From Phaseolus vulgaris (taxonomy: Eukaryota; Streptophyta; Magnoliopsida; Fabales; Fabaceae), in contig NC_023756.2 of the NCBI RefSeq assembly GCF_000499845.2, forward strand, positions 30,839,895-30,903,894: 64,000 bases of DNA, in the 5' to 3' direction. Positions within the stretch are counted from its first letter, which is position 1. Each line of letters begins with the position of its first letter. A program made the translations under genes and the position numbers. The notes under the pieces were generated by a model. The model saw only the letters and a program-made list of their open reading frames with translations. It ran no database searches and was not told the origin of the DNA. Positions 1 through 10,804 of the stretch are shown here, piece by piece.

Positions 1-151
1 TCATTTTCAAAACCAAATTGATTCAGCTGTGCTTTGGATTAAAAATGAATTTTACAAATTCTAAACTACCTAGAACTAAACCCCAAACACACCAGCACAG
101 GCGTCAAGCTCTCTTTACAGATTTGGAGGCATCAAAGCTTCATTTTCAACA
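1..151 (-). repeat. LTR fragment (3' LTR start) of the SIRE-like element
   Basis: The plus strand ends in TTTTCAACA at 151 and is followed by a pyrimidine run, TTCTTCCCCT, the complement of a polypurine tract. The 55-64 kb element has the matching junction at 56712 (TTCAACA followed by ATCTCCCCCT). The rest of this LTR lies outside the window. Confidence 0.6.
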
Positions 152-337
152 TTCTTCCCCTATTTGATGAAGACAAATCCCTGGGTTGCTTTGGGAAGTC
201 CTGTTTAGAATTTGGCTTAACCTGCAATCACAAATAGATGCAGAAACACAGGATAATCTATTCTAGGAAATTGTTCAGAATATTAAACCAGAAATGAGAA
301 AGAAAGATGTAAACTGGCTTCAGTCATCCTTGTCATA

Positions 338-1469
338 CTACAGATCAAAGAGATGATTCTGCACTCCCTCAATTTGCTCATCCAAGGTCTGAAACCTTGC
401 ATCCATGTTCTGAAATCTTGTATCACATAGCCCATGGAGACTCCTTTGATTTTCAACAAAACTATCCATCCTACTCACCATGAGTCTTTCAAAGGGAGAG
501 ATTGAGGTTATCCTTTCATTCATGTGAGCAGAGCTTGGTCCAACCTCATATGCTTCAGCAGCAGGTTCTTCTCTAGTTGCTTCAGTTTCATTTTCTTCCT
601 CAGCATGAGCTCCACTTGAGCTAGCTTGGTCTCCTTCTTTACTCACCCACCTTCCACCAATTTTGGTAAACCTCATTTTTCTTAGGGAACCATTACTGAT
701 TTCACTTGACAACTTCACAACCTCAAACAGTTCTTCCTCTAAATCCACTTCAAAATAGTGCGAAAATTTAGAAATCAAAATGGCATAGGGATAATGAAAA
801 TAACTTAACCTTGTTGCTTTTTGCATGTGGTCCTTAAAGATGTGGATCCAATTCAGTTTTACTTTATTCATGTTGCAGTAAATCAGAACCAAATCTTCTT
901 TTGAAAGAGTGGAATGGTTGCTGCCCCTTGGTGTGAGCATCCAAGAGATGATGAAGGCAACGAGCCTCTCATCCAGCTTTAATCCTCCAACAAAAAAATT
1001 CCTCACTTTTGAGAGAGGATTTTTAAGACAGCTCTTGTAGAATTGCATGTTGTTAAATTCTTCCACCACTCCTATATTGCCTCAGTCCAGTGTACGTCAA
1101 CCTGGTTATGGCAGTCCAAACCTTATGGGTAATCTCAATGTCCACCCCTTTCACATGAGAGCAAAGATTATTACCATTAAATTGAAGGTTTGTATAGAAG
1201 ACTTTTACCAAATCTGGATATATATTTCCAGACATTTCAATAAACCCCTTCAGCATTTGCTCCTTCAACAAGTTCCTTACTTCAATGAGCTTTTGCTACT
1301 TCATCCAGCTGAAGGAAATCAGTTTTGGAGTATTGATTATGTTCCTACTTGTCTCATGTAGGTATTTATCAATCAATTTTGTTTCTCCCGCAAACCTGCT
1401 TTCAAGTTTACCTTCGCTTCTCACAACCCTTGTTTTCATCCTTTTGGATGATGGAGGAGTTGGTTCCAT
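338..1469 (-). pseudogene. Third (env-position) ORF of the SIRE-like element, broken
   Basis: Translation from an ATG at 1469 gives a basic N-terminus, an FAGET...YLHETSR motif, a region with YPDLVKVFY and SHVKG, then LTPRGSNHSTL, and ends in a short heptad-like tail (RFQNMDARFQTLDEQ). The ORF at 57148-58329 shows the same motifs in the same order. From memory this matches the family annotated as putative plant transposon protein (Transposase_32 type), whose function is unknown. The reading frame is broken by an in-frame TAG near residue 57 (about 1300) and by a frameshift near 1060. I see no signal peptide or membrane segment, so calling it an envelope protein would go beyond the evidence. 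Confidence 0.65.
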
Positions 1470-2293
1470 GATTCAATGAAAGAAAAAGAGTGTAGGCAAA
1501 CTGTAGAAATAGATTTGAGCAGAAGAGAAAATAGCTGGTTGTTTATTGTGAATAAAAACAACTAATATTCACACTTGTTTATAACCAGAAAAGACAGTCA
1601 AAACTTTGGCATTTAGTGGGTTAAAATTCAAACGAAAAAGAATCAAATCAGAGGTAATAAAGCAACCTGTCAGAACCTAACAAAAAGCACAGAGAGAGAA
1701 ATCACATGTTGATTTGACCAAGCTCAAAAGTTTTTAACTTCCAATGTAAAGAGGAATATATTCTATAAAGAGTAGTAATTGCACAGGGAATATATGTTCA
1801 AAGTAATAATAAATGCATAATTGACCACTAACGACATTGGGATTGTTCACAGACACGAACCAAAGCATAGAAAATTAAAGCAGATTTGACCACTGTGTTG
1901 TCAGGGCGGAAACAATCGGTTGTTTCGTGAAAATAATCGATTATTTTTTTGTGATAGAAATTTGAGTTTAATAAAATCAAATTCTTTAACAGAAACCAAA
2001 AATACAAAGATATAGATTAAAGCACATAATGTTTGTATGAGAATAGAAGAAATACATAACAAAATGATCCAGAAACCAAGAGTGAAAACACTGATTTTGA
2101 TTTAAAAACAGAATGTTCAAGCATAGGAAAAACAAGAAATTGTCTTTCAAGATCATTGTACATATTTGAAACAGTTCATAATTCCATAACCAAGGCTCTA
2201 TCTCGAGTATTTGCATCCACGAAAGCCAAAATCTATAGATCCTTCAATATGGAAGCAAAGTCCTGCAAAAAGAACATATTAAGTACCAAGATT
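1470..2293 (-). other. Non-coding internal stretch at the pol deletion
   Basis: No coding similarity is visible. In the complete element pol occupies this interval, so it marks the deletion. It contains one pair of 21-bp-spaced palindromes at 1910-1945. Confidence 0.4.
1910..1945. repeat. Palindrome pair, 21-bp spacing
   Basis: GAAACAATCGGTTGTTTC is followed by AAATAATCGATTATTT. The central CG dinucleotides are at 1917-1918 and 1938-1939, exactly 21 bp apart. The second unit is a perfect palindrome and the first has one T/G mismatch across the dyad. Confidence 0.8.
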
Positions 2294-2448
2294 TTATCCT
2301 TTAAAAAATTTGGATCCATAAGTGTTAGTTTGATCATAAGAAACTTTATGAAACTTAGGAATCCACTTTAATATGCCTCTTTGCACAAGAACTTTCCTTA
2401 TTTTGCAGTATCTAACAGAATGCCCTCTTTTCATACAATAGAAGCAAG

Positions 2449-2484
2449 AAACAATCGGTTGTTTCGATTTTTTAACCAATTGTT
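2449..2484. repeat. Palindrome pair inside gag coding sequence, 21-bp spacing
   Basis: GAAACAATCGGTTGTTTC is followed by AACCAATTGTTT, with centres at 2456-2457 and 2477-2478 (21 bp apart). On the minus strand the pair is read through in frame just before the second zinc knuckle, encoding two 7-residue units (KQLVKKS, KQPIVSC). Confidence 0.75.
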
Positions 2485-2940
2485 TTTCTTCAAAGGTTGA
2501 AAACAGTTTTAAACTTTCACTTTTCTTGTTTTGTGCATAAAAACCAAGACCTGATTTTCCAAATACACAACTTTGAGATGCTAGCACACTCTCAAAATTT
2601 GATTTTTCTTTGGTGAATTTATCCACTCACAAGATAAAAAACTTTGTTTTTAAGGATTTTGCAATTTTCTCAAGAACTTGAGTCATACTCACAAGAAGAG
2701 TTTTTGTAAATAAGTTCAAGATTTTCAAAATCATTTTTGGAATTATCCAGCTCTTCTTCTAAGCTTTTAACTCTAGTTTCCAGCCAGTTGTTCAATCCTT
2801 TTAATCTATTGTTTGTGAAAGCCAACTTGTTTTCCTCTACATGAGTTTCTTTAAAAGCCTCAAGAAATTGATAATAGTTGTCACCTTTAGATAAAGAATA
2901 TGAACTTACACTACTTGATGTTGATGCCTTTAAACACAGA

Positions 2941-3126
2941 TTAGCTTCTGCATCTTATGAAGAACTGGAAGAGGACACTTCATTGTCATCCCAAGCTACA
3001 TATGCTTTCTTGCTCTTGCCTCTTCTTTCTCCTTTAGCTTCTGCATATTCTGAAGAACTGGAAGAGGACACTTCATTGTCATCCCAAGCTACATATACTT
3101 TCTTGGTCTTGCCTCTTCTTTCTCCT
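2941..3126 (-). repeat. 93-bp in-frame tandem duplication in gag
   Basis: TTAGCTTCTGCAT starts at 2941 and recurs at 3034, so the unit is 93 bp (31 codons) and keeps frame. It duplicates the basic/acidic segment containing YVAWDDNEVSSSSSS after the first zinc knuckle. The two copies differ at only a few bases. Confidence 0.85.
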
Positions 3127-3590
3127 TTAAATTTTGTTTTCTCTTTGTTCTCATTGTTAGGAAAATCTTCCTTGATGTGTCCCTGCTTACCACAACCAAA
3201 GCATGTGTATTTGTTAGCATTGAAATCATTCATTTTCTTGGATGAGAGCATGCTTTCTTTCCCTCTTTACATCATTGGTTGTCTCATGTGTGACCTCAAG
3301 AATATCCTACATTTCTTCTGCAGAATTGCGTTGTGACACCCTGAAAAATTCATCACAGCTTAAAGTAGAAGTTATTATATATTTTGCAATCCAATCAAAC
3401 TTGGCTTTCTTACTATCAGTCTCAGTCCATTCAAACCAAGTCTTATCAACAAACACATCATCCTTTTTTACTTGTGGAATAAAAGGTCCATTCTCTATAG
3501 CTTCCCAAATTCCCTTGATACTTGGTAGACCTTCCATGAAAACTACTAGGGTGAAAGCTGTCGTTTTCCTGTCAAATTAAAAGTGATTCC

Positions 3591-4945
3591 AACACAGACC
3601 TGTCTAACGCTAGAGAGATGATAGTGTAATTATGGCCAAATGACCCAAGTCGTCTCCCAACGAATCCAATAGTAAAATCAGTGTTTAGAATCTATCTTCA
3701 AGCAATAAAAGTTAGTAATAATAATAATAATGATAAAAAAAGGGGGTTGAGATAGTTGTGCAGAAAATATAAAAGAGATTAAAATAGCAAATAAAAAGCG
3801 GTTGATCCCCAAGTTCTTCCACGATTGAATTCTTCACAGGTTCTCCAAAGATTAATCATTTCTCAATCCTTCAACAGAGCTAAACCATATTGAAAATGCA
3901 CCAATCTTATTCAACTGAAATTCACCAGTAAAGCATGCATATACTAGTTTAATCAATACCCACTATGTTCCATACGTATACTCCATGGGAATGTATATCT
4001 CCTCTCTCTTGAATCATGCGCCCAAGAAATTAATTAGAACAGTGTAAACTAACTAAGAAACCAAAGTTTAAGATAAGGAAGACTCTCAATCATGCGTTCA
4101 AGTACAACCTTTCACAAAAACCAAATTTCCAAGAGATTAGAATATTAAAACAACTGCTTTAGAGAAGTAAAAAACGAAAATTTTATTGATCAAACCTTAA
4201 AAGTCAATGGGGAATTACAAAAGAATCAACCAAAAAGGCTTAACATTTCATGTGGAGGCAAGACTAAAGAATTACAAAGAAGAAAATAAACTAAGAAAAC
4301 CCTATGAAGCTCCTATGAAACGCGATCCAAAAAAGTTATTTCTTCCTTCTTCTGAAGTCTCTTTTATAATCTTCTTTCCCTTGCACAAAATCTAATTAAA
4401 AATATTATGATATTGTTTTACAATTATTAGATGTTTCCCTTCCTGTTTCAAATTATTAAACATATATCTTCATTCCCAAATAGTCTCAGATTTTATTCTT
4501 GCTTTTCTTCAAGAAATATTGTTTCCAAATTTCTTCAGATTTGTGCATTGAATGCAATTGATTCCAACATTGTTGTGAGAGATATTGCAGAAGATTTTCT
4601 TGAATAATATCTTCAAAGTATATTTCTCTATTTTTGAAGGATTTTGCAAATGAATTTTAGTTGCACGATTTTTAGAGAATATATCGAGAGAAATTTGCAT
4701 TCAATTCCTTTTCTCATATATTTGCATATTTAATTCTCTAAATCTTTATTTCAGATTTTGTTTCCTGCTTTAATCCAAAAGAAGCAACTTGGGTTAAAAA
4801 TACAAAAATAACATAAATAATAATTAAGGCCCAAATAAACTCAATTAGAAGAATATTTATTAAAACAATTGATTTATTTATTATTATAGTCAAATAATCT
4901 ATGATTAAGGCTATTGAGTGTGAATAAATATATGCTCATCATAGG
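3591..4945. repeat. Unassigned non-coding repeat, LTR-like in texture
   Basis: No coding frame of note. The text (for example ATGACCCAAGTCGTCTCCCA near 3640 and a run of AAT triplets at 3716-3733) resembles LTR or UTR sequence of large legume Gypsy elements, but I find no TG...CA boundaries, direct repeats or target-site duplication. It may be the decayed LTR of the Athila-like fragment that follows. Confidence 0.3.
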
Positions 4946-5416
4946 GTTATTATTTATGTTGATGAGGGAAAACTTAAAGTGAGAGCTCAAGAAGATGAGG
5001 TAACTTTTAATGTTTTTGATGGTTTGAAACATTCTAATACAGGAAAAGATTGTTTAAGAACAAATGCATAAAAGGAAGCCTTTCTTGAAAATAAAGAGGA
5101 GTTGAATCTTTCAAATATTTTAGAAAAAGTTATATATCATTGTACTTCATAAGCAGTTGAAAAGAAGAAAAAGCATGTACCCGAATATGTGTAAAAGCAA
5201 CTCACTACTAATGAGTTATCTACATCATGTGTAAAGGAGGATGACAAGGTTCATCAGGATGCAATTATAGTGCAGGATGAATTTAAACCTAGTCAACCAA
5301 TTATGTTTAGTATCTCTAAGATAAAACTCCTACCTAAAAGATTGAAGACAAAAGAGTCAAGTTTATGGATTATCAAAGAAATCAGGACTGATGTCACAAT
5401 CATATTACAAACATGA
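4946..5416 (+). pseudogene. Athila-like Gypsy protease C-terminus and tail
   Basis: Plus-strand translation gives VDEGKLKVRAQEDEVTFNVF, the block that closes the protease domain in Athila elements, followed by a lysine/glutamate-rich spacer and a PKRLK motif. The minus-strand fragment at 12988-13860 shows the same block and a similar tail, in the opposite orientation. Several in-frame stops (for example near 5068, 5150 and 5192) make it non-functional. The catalytic half of the protease and the gag are missing upstream. Confidence 0.6.
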
Positions 5417-6429
5417 CTCTTAAGGTTTTCTACAGGGTTAAAATTAGGCTGAGCTTATAAAAGGTATTGGTTTTTCAGATAACAAAATGCACATTTTAAA
5501 GAAGAAGAACATACTTACAATCCTATTGCATTACATATGTGCTATCTAATCACCATTTTCTTTAACTTTAACACTTTTCCTTATTTTCTTTACTTATTCA
5601 TGATTTCAACAATCAAGAACTAATAAAAATAGATTATTCCTATATCCTAACCACCTGAATTATTTAAACTTTTAAAATAACTAAAACCAACCATTCCCTT
5701 TTTTTTTTATATAAAAGTTGCATCTATATTCTCCTTCCTTAAACATGTCAATAGGTAGGAAAATGTATCAGTCAAGGTTTAGGACGAAATAATAATAACA
5801 AAAATTCTTGGCTCAAAATGGCTATAAAAAAAATGAATTCAATTTGCATAAATGTTGGCTATTTAGTCCTGGGTTCCTAATTAACACAAATGCCTTAATC
5901 ATTTTCATGCGTTTTTATGATGTAACATATAAAAAATAAGCAACCACAATTGTCAATTCATCTATGAAACTTTCAAATTGTCTAAGATTCACACACTCAC
6001 TTGGCTTAATTAGTCTAATTCCTTATTGTTTGTTATTCTCTGTTCCAATGAATCATGTTGTTCAATTTTCATGTATCACAATCTTAACCACATTTGAATA
6101 TGGATTCAACACATTTTTTTTTTCAACCTGTGTCTAATACATTTCATTGTTATAATCTTTAAACACAAAGTTTGATTGGTACTTTTCCCACAATTCAAAT
6201 AAATATTAGAGTTCTTATAATATTACTTAAGAAAAAATAAAACTAGAAAAACAACTCAACAATTAAATTAAATATGAAAATAAATCGACAATAAAAACTA
6301 AAACTAAGATATAAGAAAATTAAACAACTAACAAAATAAGAAAATTCAAATTGAAAAATATAAGCAATTTAAATAACTAAAAAGAAATAACTAGAAAGAT
6401 AAAACCATGTTTTTGTTCTGCTTTATGCT
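5417..6429. other. AT-rich stretch without gene
   Basis: No open frame, motif or repeat boundary that I can support. It could be 3' UTR or LTR sequence of the flanking Athila-like copies. Confidence 0.4.
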
Positions 6430-7118
6430 TAATCTCTTTTCTTATCAATTCATCCAACTCTGTATTAAATTCCTCATCTACAACTGTAAATGGTCCTGCT
6501 TCATCTTCTGAATTTGTCCCTCCGGAAAAATAGTACCTGCCCCCTTATGCCATGTTACATAAGCTTCAAACTAATCTGGAGACATACAGGGGATAGGTTG
6601 CCCTCGAGGAAAGTTGTGATAAGCTACTTGATGGAGATGAATCATTCCTCTATGAGTAGCACTCTATTGCATTTGCACATGTTCCCACGTGGTTCTTTGT
6701 TCTATTTGCATCTTCTCTCATGTGACTCTTTGGTCTAATTGCATCCTCTCTATAGTAGTGCAAAGACCTGACATCTCCTCTAACATCAGAGCCTCCATAG
6801 AAGATGATGAGCCAGGTTGGTGGATTAATGAATGATGGACAGGAGCATCACCAGTTTGTAGAGGTTGTTCCTCTGTAATAGTACAATTATGCACAATAAA
6901 TTTCTGATCAATGGATGGTCTAATTTTTATTTTTGGGTTTACCTTAACCCCATGAGCTACACAAAGTGCAGTTATCAAAGTAGGGAACCCCAAAGAACCT
7001 TTTTCCTTATGATTATTCTGATTTACTTCTAATCTAACAAATTTATACAACTCATAAAAAGTGATTTTTGCTACATCAACAAAATAATAATCTTTTAAGA
7101 GGCAATAATGAAGATGTC
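6430..7118 (-). pseudogene. Athila env-like ORF, C-terminal part
   Basis: Minus-strand translation contains GFPTLITALCVAHGVKVNP, a block remembered from the third ORF of Athila elements, then a Ser-rich stretch and a helical segment ending IERMQLDQRVT. Weak similarity continues through stop codons to about 6430. Its partner half lies at 8008-8690, on the other side of a solo LTR. The protein's function is unknown. Confidence 0.55.
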
Positions 7119-8007
7119 TGATACAATCCAAGTATCAAGAGACAATTCACACTGTGAGCAGCAATCAAGACAAAGCCCCACCAAATATTAGACCGACCTC
7201 AGCAGAAAAAGAACTAGGTAAAGACCAGAACACCAAATGTTCTTTCTTTTGGTCTTCTTAAAAGACAAAAATATGTTTGTAAATAAATTGGGTTCACTTT
7301 GGCGGTCCAAATAGAAAAATAGCCCAGAGTAGGTTCACATAGCATAAGAGGGAGTGTACTTAGCGAAATGGGCTTGCGCCAAGCCCATTTTTTCAAGACA
7401 AGACACCTAAAATTAGGGTTTTTAACCTGCCTTCTAAAAGATGTGCCTAAAGGGGCAATATTGACTTAGTCAACACCCTGAGGTCGCCCCTCTCCATTGT
7501 CGCTTTTACCCTTCCCCTTCCTGCCCACCAAGGCACCCATTCCTATAAATAGTGTCTTGCCTCATGTATTTTCACCTAGAATTTCAAGTAAGAAAACTTT
7601 GTCAGAGTAAATTGTGAGTTTGAGTGCTGTTGTTTTTATCCGGGTCTTATCTTGGGTGGGTGATATCTCAAGTGGCGACTCTTGCATCACTTACCTTGGG
7701 GTCCCTCTGCTCCAAGTGGTGTGGCTTCCTTTCTTTCCATAAGCATCTCTTCATCCCTTTCCTCCTTTTATTTTCTTTTAAGTTACGCCTTCCTTTTCCA
7801 TTCCTTCTATATCATCTTCTTCTCTTTAATTTTTCCTTGCTTGTGTGTGTTTCTTGTTGCTTCATTTGTCTTAATTTTCGCTCCTCTTTGCATCATCCAC
7901 ACCATATACTTGTGTTTTTCTCTTTGCCCTTCTGAAGTGAACCTTCACACTTACTTAACAACTTGGTTATGTTCGTGTCTAGTGGGGATCTTCTTAGGGT
8001 TCCCGCA
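7119..8007 (+). mobile_element. Probable solo LTR of a CRM-related Gypsy element
   Basis: The stretch interrupts the env-like ORF. It begins TGATACAATCC, comparable to TGATGGAGATC at the start of the CRM-like LTRs further right, carries a TATA box in the same local context (CCTATAAATAGTG at 7542-7554), has an AAGTGGCG segment after it like those LTRs, and ends TTCCCGCA. I could not find a matching target-site duplication (ATGTC on the left, TTAAA on the right), so the ends may be a few bases off or altered. Confidence 0.5.
7544..7551 (+). promoter_or_regulatory. TATA box of the solo LTR
   Basis: TATAAATA precedes the presumed R/U5 part. The same octamer in a similar position occurs in all five CRM-like LTRs of the window. 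Confidence 0.55.
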
Positions 8008-8690
8008 TTAAATTGCTAATCTAAAAAATCTAAACAAAAGTGAAACCTTTAAAATGTGCAATCTAAAATCAACTGACATCAATGACACTTGGGAATATTC
8101 AAGTCTAACAAATGATTAATGGGCACAATTTTGGCAAACATGAACACCGTCCAGACTTGGGATAAAGTCTTCATAATTTTCCATAATATTCTTCATCATT
8201 TCCCAGTTGGTCCTACTTGATTGGAATGATTAGCTAAACAAATTTCTCTAGTTACCTCATCATCATTAAAACCATAGGTTTTGCCCCCCAGCTAGCGATA
8301 AGTGTAGTCATTATCACCTCTTAGGTGCAATGGATCCCCAGAAAAGCACGGATAGAGTCTCTATAAAAAATCACACATTTTTATCTAACTTTGGACCTCA
8401 TTTCTTAAGTCCCTTCGCCCCTTTTTCCAAGTATTAGCATAAAACTCATATACTACCTCTGGATGATACTTAATTAGTGGTTCTGCTAGTCTCATCCAAT
8501 TTCTTCTCTACAACTCCTTTAAAAATATATCATATTGTTCAGGTTGTAGTTGCACTCTTCTTTCTATGACGAATGACCAATTCGTGATTTCTTCATATCT
8601 ACATTCTTTTTCCTTGTTATCGAACCTATTTCTGGCTAGTGGTTCAAGAGAATTAGAGTCAATTCTAACTTCGCGGTGCTTTTTGTACAA
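8008..8690 (-). pseudogene. Athila env-like ORF, N-terminal part
   Basis: Translation on the minus strand gives ERRVQLQPEQYDIF, then after a stop LAEPLIKYHPEVVYEFYAN and YPCFSGDPLHLRGDN-type blocks. These are the conserved N-terminal signatures of the env-like/third ORF of Athila elements as I remember them. Several stops interrupt the frame, and the solo LTR 7119-8007 separates it from the C-terminal half. Confidence 0.6.
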
Positions 8691-9252
8691 CCAATTTTTT
8701 GCAAAACTATAGTTATAACAATTTTCCTAACCATGTCAATAATAAAAAAAATTATTTGTTTTCTACTTTCATAATGTTGCATCTAATAAAAAAATGCCAA
8801 GGATTCGCCAATTAACACTAAAAGCTTTCCTATAAGCATTTTATCAAACACTTGCCTCCTAAAAATGAATTTAATGAGCAAATAGAACCTAATCAACCAT
8901 CCAATTTATCAGCATCCTTCAATTATCATTCAACAACTACTATACAATCAAAATGTACTAGAAAATTAAGACAATCATCATAAACCCTAAAACCCCCAAA
9001 ATACCAAAAAAAAAATGTAATAAAAATCAATAAGCAATAGTTTGAAATAGGAATTAAAGCATAGAATAGATGCAAGAACACTTACATGGCACATATCAAG
9101 CAAGAAGTTTGGAACTTGAAAGAGAAAAAACTAAGATTTTAGCAAAGGGTAGAGAGCAAAAGTTGCACTTTAGGGTTTATCACACAAAGGGTTTTTGAAT
9201 TTGGGAAGAATAGTCCAATTTTGCGTTTTTTTAAACGTTTTCAGTGGAACTC
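8691..9252. other. Gene-free spacer of the Athila-like element
   Basis: AT-rich with no supported coding sequence. It probably represents the interval where pol was lost, upstream of the env-like ORF. Confidence 0.35.
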
Positions 9253-9299
9253 GCTTGTGTTGAACCAAGTGGTGTTCATGGTTTTGAAGAATCCAAATC

Positions 9300-10504
9300 T
9301 GTACCGTCCCATAACCGGGCGTTGACTAAGTCAAGGTCAAAGTCAACGACTGGATAGTCAAAGTCAACACAAGGCGTCGCCTAGGTATAGAAACGCCAAG
9401 AGGAAGCGTCGCCAAGGCCAGGCGTCGCCTAGGTGAAGACGTCGCCCAACCAGGGCGTCGCCAGATCAGACAGTGCTAAAGCAAGGCAATCACGGTGTGG
9501 TTCCCCGATACCCATGGGTAGGAAAGACCATGGAGGGAGCGACGCCGTGGGAAGGCCTCAGGTCCCGATATCTCGGGAAAGTGATAAAGAGAAGGAAAAG
9601 GTGGCTTCAAGGCCATAGTAATAGTATCAGTGAAGGGCAGCCTGACTCGTGAGGTGCTCCTGCCGCCCCAGAGACGCCTGTGGGGCAGATACGACTCAAG
9701 AGGAAAGTCAAGCCCAGGGCAACCGGGTGCAGAGTACAAAAGGAAGGAAGATACGCTCTCAGAGTAAGTGACTAGATACTTGGGGGCATGAGTTGGCACC
9801 CAAAAAGTCACCCCTAGTGCAGTAGCACTCTCAGTAGGAGGACTCACACGTAGAAACGTCCCCAGGCGGGCCGAAGCGCCCCCAGATGGGGTCATGGCGT
9901 CGTGAGGCCCTCCACGTGTACGACAGCCATGCCAGAATAGAAACACCCTTTAGTCAGGTGCCAGGTAATTAAAGATATTCAATACAATTTCCCTTTCGAG
10001 CATTCAGGTACTATAATGGCTCCCGAGCGTTTCAACGTCTTAAATGCGCTACGTTTTCTAATTAAGCACTTTAATGAGTGCGTTACGTTTGTGATTAAAA
10101 GCGCTTTAAGGCGCTTTAAATGCTGGGGTAGTTTAAATAGCGCGGAGAATGTTGGAAAGAGGGTTGGAACTTTTGGCAAATCTACGAGAGAACTCTTTAG
10201 TTGCTTGTTCGTGCTTGAAGGTTACGTACAAGTGACTGGGAAGTATTTTGCCTGAAAGAGACAACACACACACATATACACAGTTCTTTTACCACCTTCA
10301 GAGTGCCATACGCGGTGCTCAGAAACGCGGGTGGACAGTTTTTGGTGTTTCTTGCTGGCTGACTTGAGCGTCGGAGTGCACACGGCCGCTAGGGCGCCTC
10401 TTTGTCCTCTTTTTTGCAGGAATCCACAGGTAACCAGTGGGAAGGAGTCCCTAGCTGACGGTTGAGGTCGCGCACGAAGACGTCCCGGTCAACCGGACGG
10501 AACA
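9300..10504 (+). mobile_element. Tat-like Gypsy solo LTR nested in the Copia solo LTR
   Basis: It starts TGTACCGTCCC and ends CGGAACA, flanked by perfect copies of AAATC at 9295-9299 and 10505-10509. The right end shares a GCTGACTTGAGCGTCGGAG block and a GGTCAACCGG block with the LTRs of the Tat-like element at 17.3-26.2 kb, so it belongs to a related family. It is GC- and CpG-rich compared with its surroundings, with several GCGTCGCC motifs near 9370-9465. No internal region remains. Confidence 0.9.
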
Positions 10505-10666
10505 AAATCCTTTGAAGGATGATGAAGCCTCTGCTTTGCTTGATGCTGCTGTGCTGGTTTAAGCTTTGTTTTGGGGTAGTTTTATGTTGTAATCAACCCT
10601 TAGATTAAATCTCAAAGCAATTAGCATCTCAATTTTAACAAAGCATAATGTTTTTCAAACTAAGTT

Positions 10667-10704
10667 GAAACAACCGATTGTTTTGTCGAAACAACCGATT
10701 GTTT
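10667..10704. repeat. Palindrome pair, 21-bp spacing
   Basis: GAAACAACCGATTGTTTT is followed after a 3-bp linker by GAAACAACCGATTGTTTA. Central CG positions are 10675-10676 and 10696-10697, 21 bp apart. Confidence 0.9.
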
Positions 10705-10766
10705 ACACTTAGATGTTTTGAGAAAGTTTGAAAACTGTTTTTGAATGCTGAATTTTGTTAAGTAAC

Positions 10767-10804
10767 AAAACAACCGATTGATTCGAGGAAACAATCGATT
10801 GTTT
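10767..10804. repeat. Palindrome pair, 21-bp spacing, second unit perfect
   Basis: AACAACCGATTGATTC is followed by AAACAATCGATTGTTT (10789-10804), a perfect 16-bp palindrome. The centres at 10775-10776 and 10796-10797 are again 21 bp apart, and the pair lies 100 bp after the previous one. Confidence 0.9.

Larger units (their letters stand above)
1..3590 (-). mobile_element. SIRE-like Copia element, pol deleted, truncated at both ends
   Basis: Read on the minus strand, this stretch runs gag (3590 to 2294), third ORF (1469 to 338), polypurine tract (complement of 152-161) and LTR start (151 down to the window edge). The same order, with recognisably similar proteins, occurs in the more complete element at 55-64 kb, where protease, integrase, RT and RNase H lie between gag and the third ORF. 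Here those pol domains are absent, so the copy is internally deleted. No 5' LTR or primer-binding site is visible to the right of 3590, so that end is truncated as well. Lineage assignment to SIRE/Maximus is from memory and tentative. Confidence 0.7.
2294..3590 (-). pseudogene. Copia gag remnant
   Basis: Minus-strand pieces give the gag order seen at 62-63.6 kb: an N-terminal block (GIWEAIENGPFIP, then a DEFFRVSQ-type motif, 3537-3307), a CCHC zinc knuckle beginning CFGCGKQGH (near 3200), a Ser/acidic stretch, and a second knuckle CFYCMKRGH followed by WIPK (near 2440-2340). The gag of Copia elements packages element RNA. The pieces lie in different frames with gaps, and the start is missing, so no functional protein is expected. 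Confidence 0.7.

Noticed and set aside
7624..8011. Overlapping hydrophobic open frames (Phe/Leu/Ser-rich)
   Set aside because: Pyrimidine-rich LTR sequence gives such translations in any frame. There is no start context or homologue.
9433..9946. Open frames on both strands in the GC-rich solo LTR
   Set aside because: High GC lowers stop frequency. The frames lie within a bounded LTR and show no domain.
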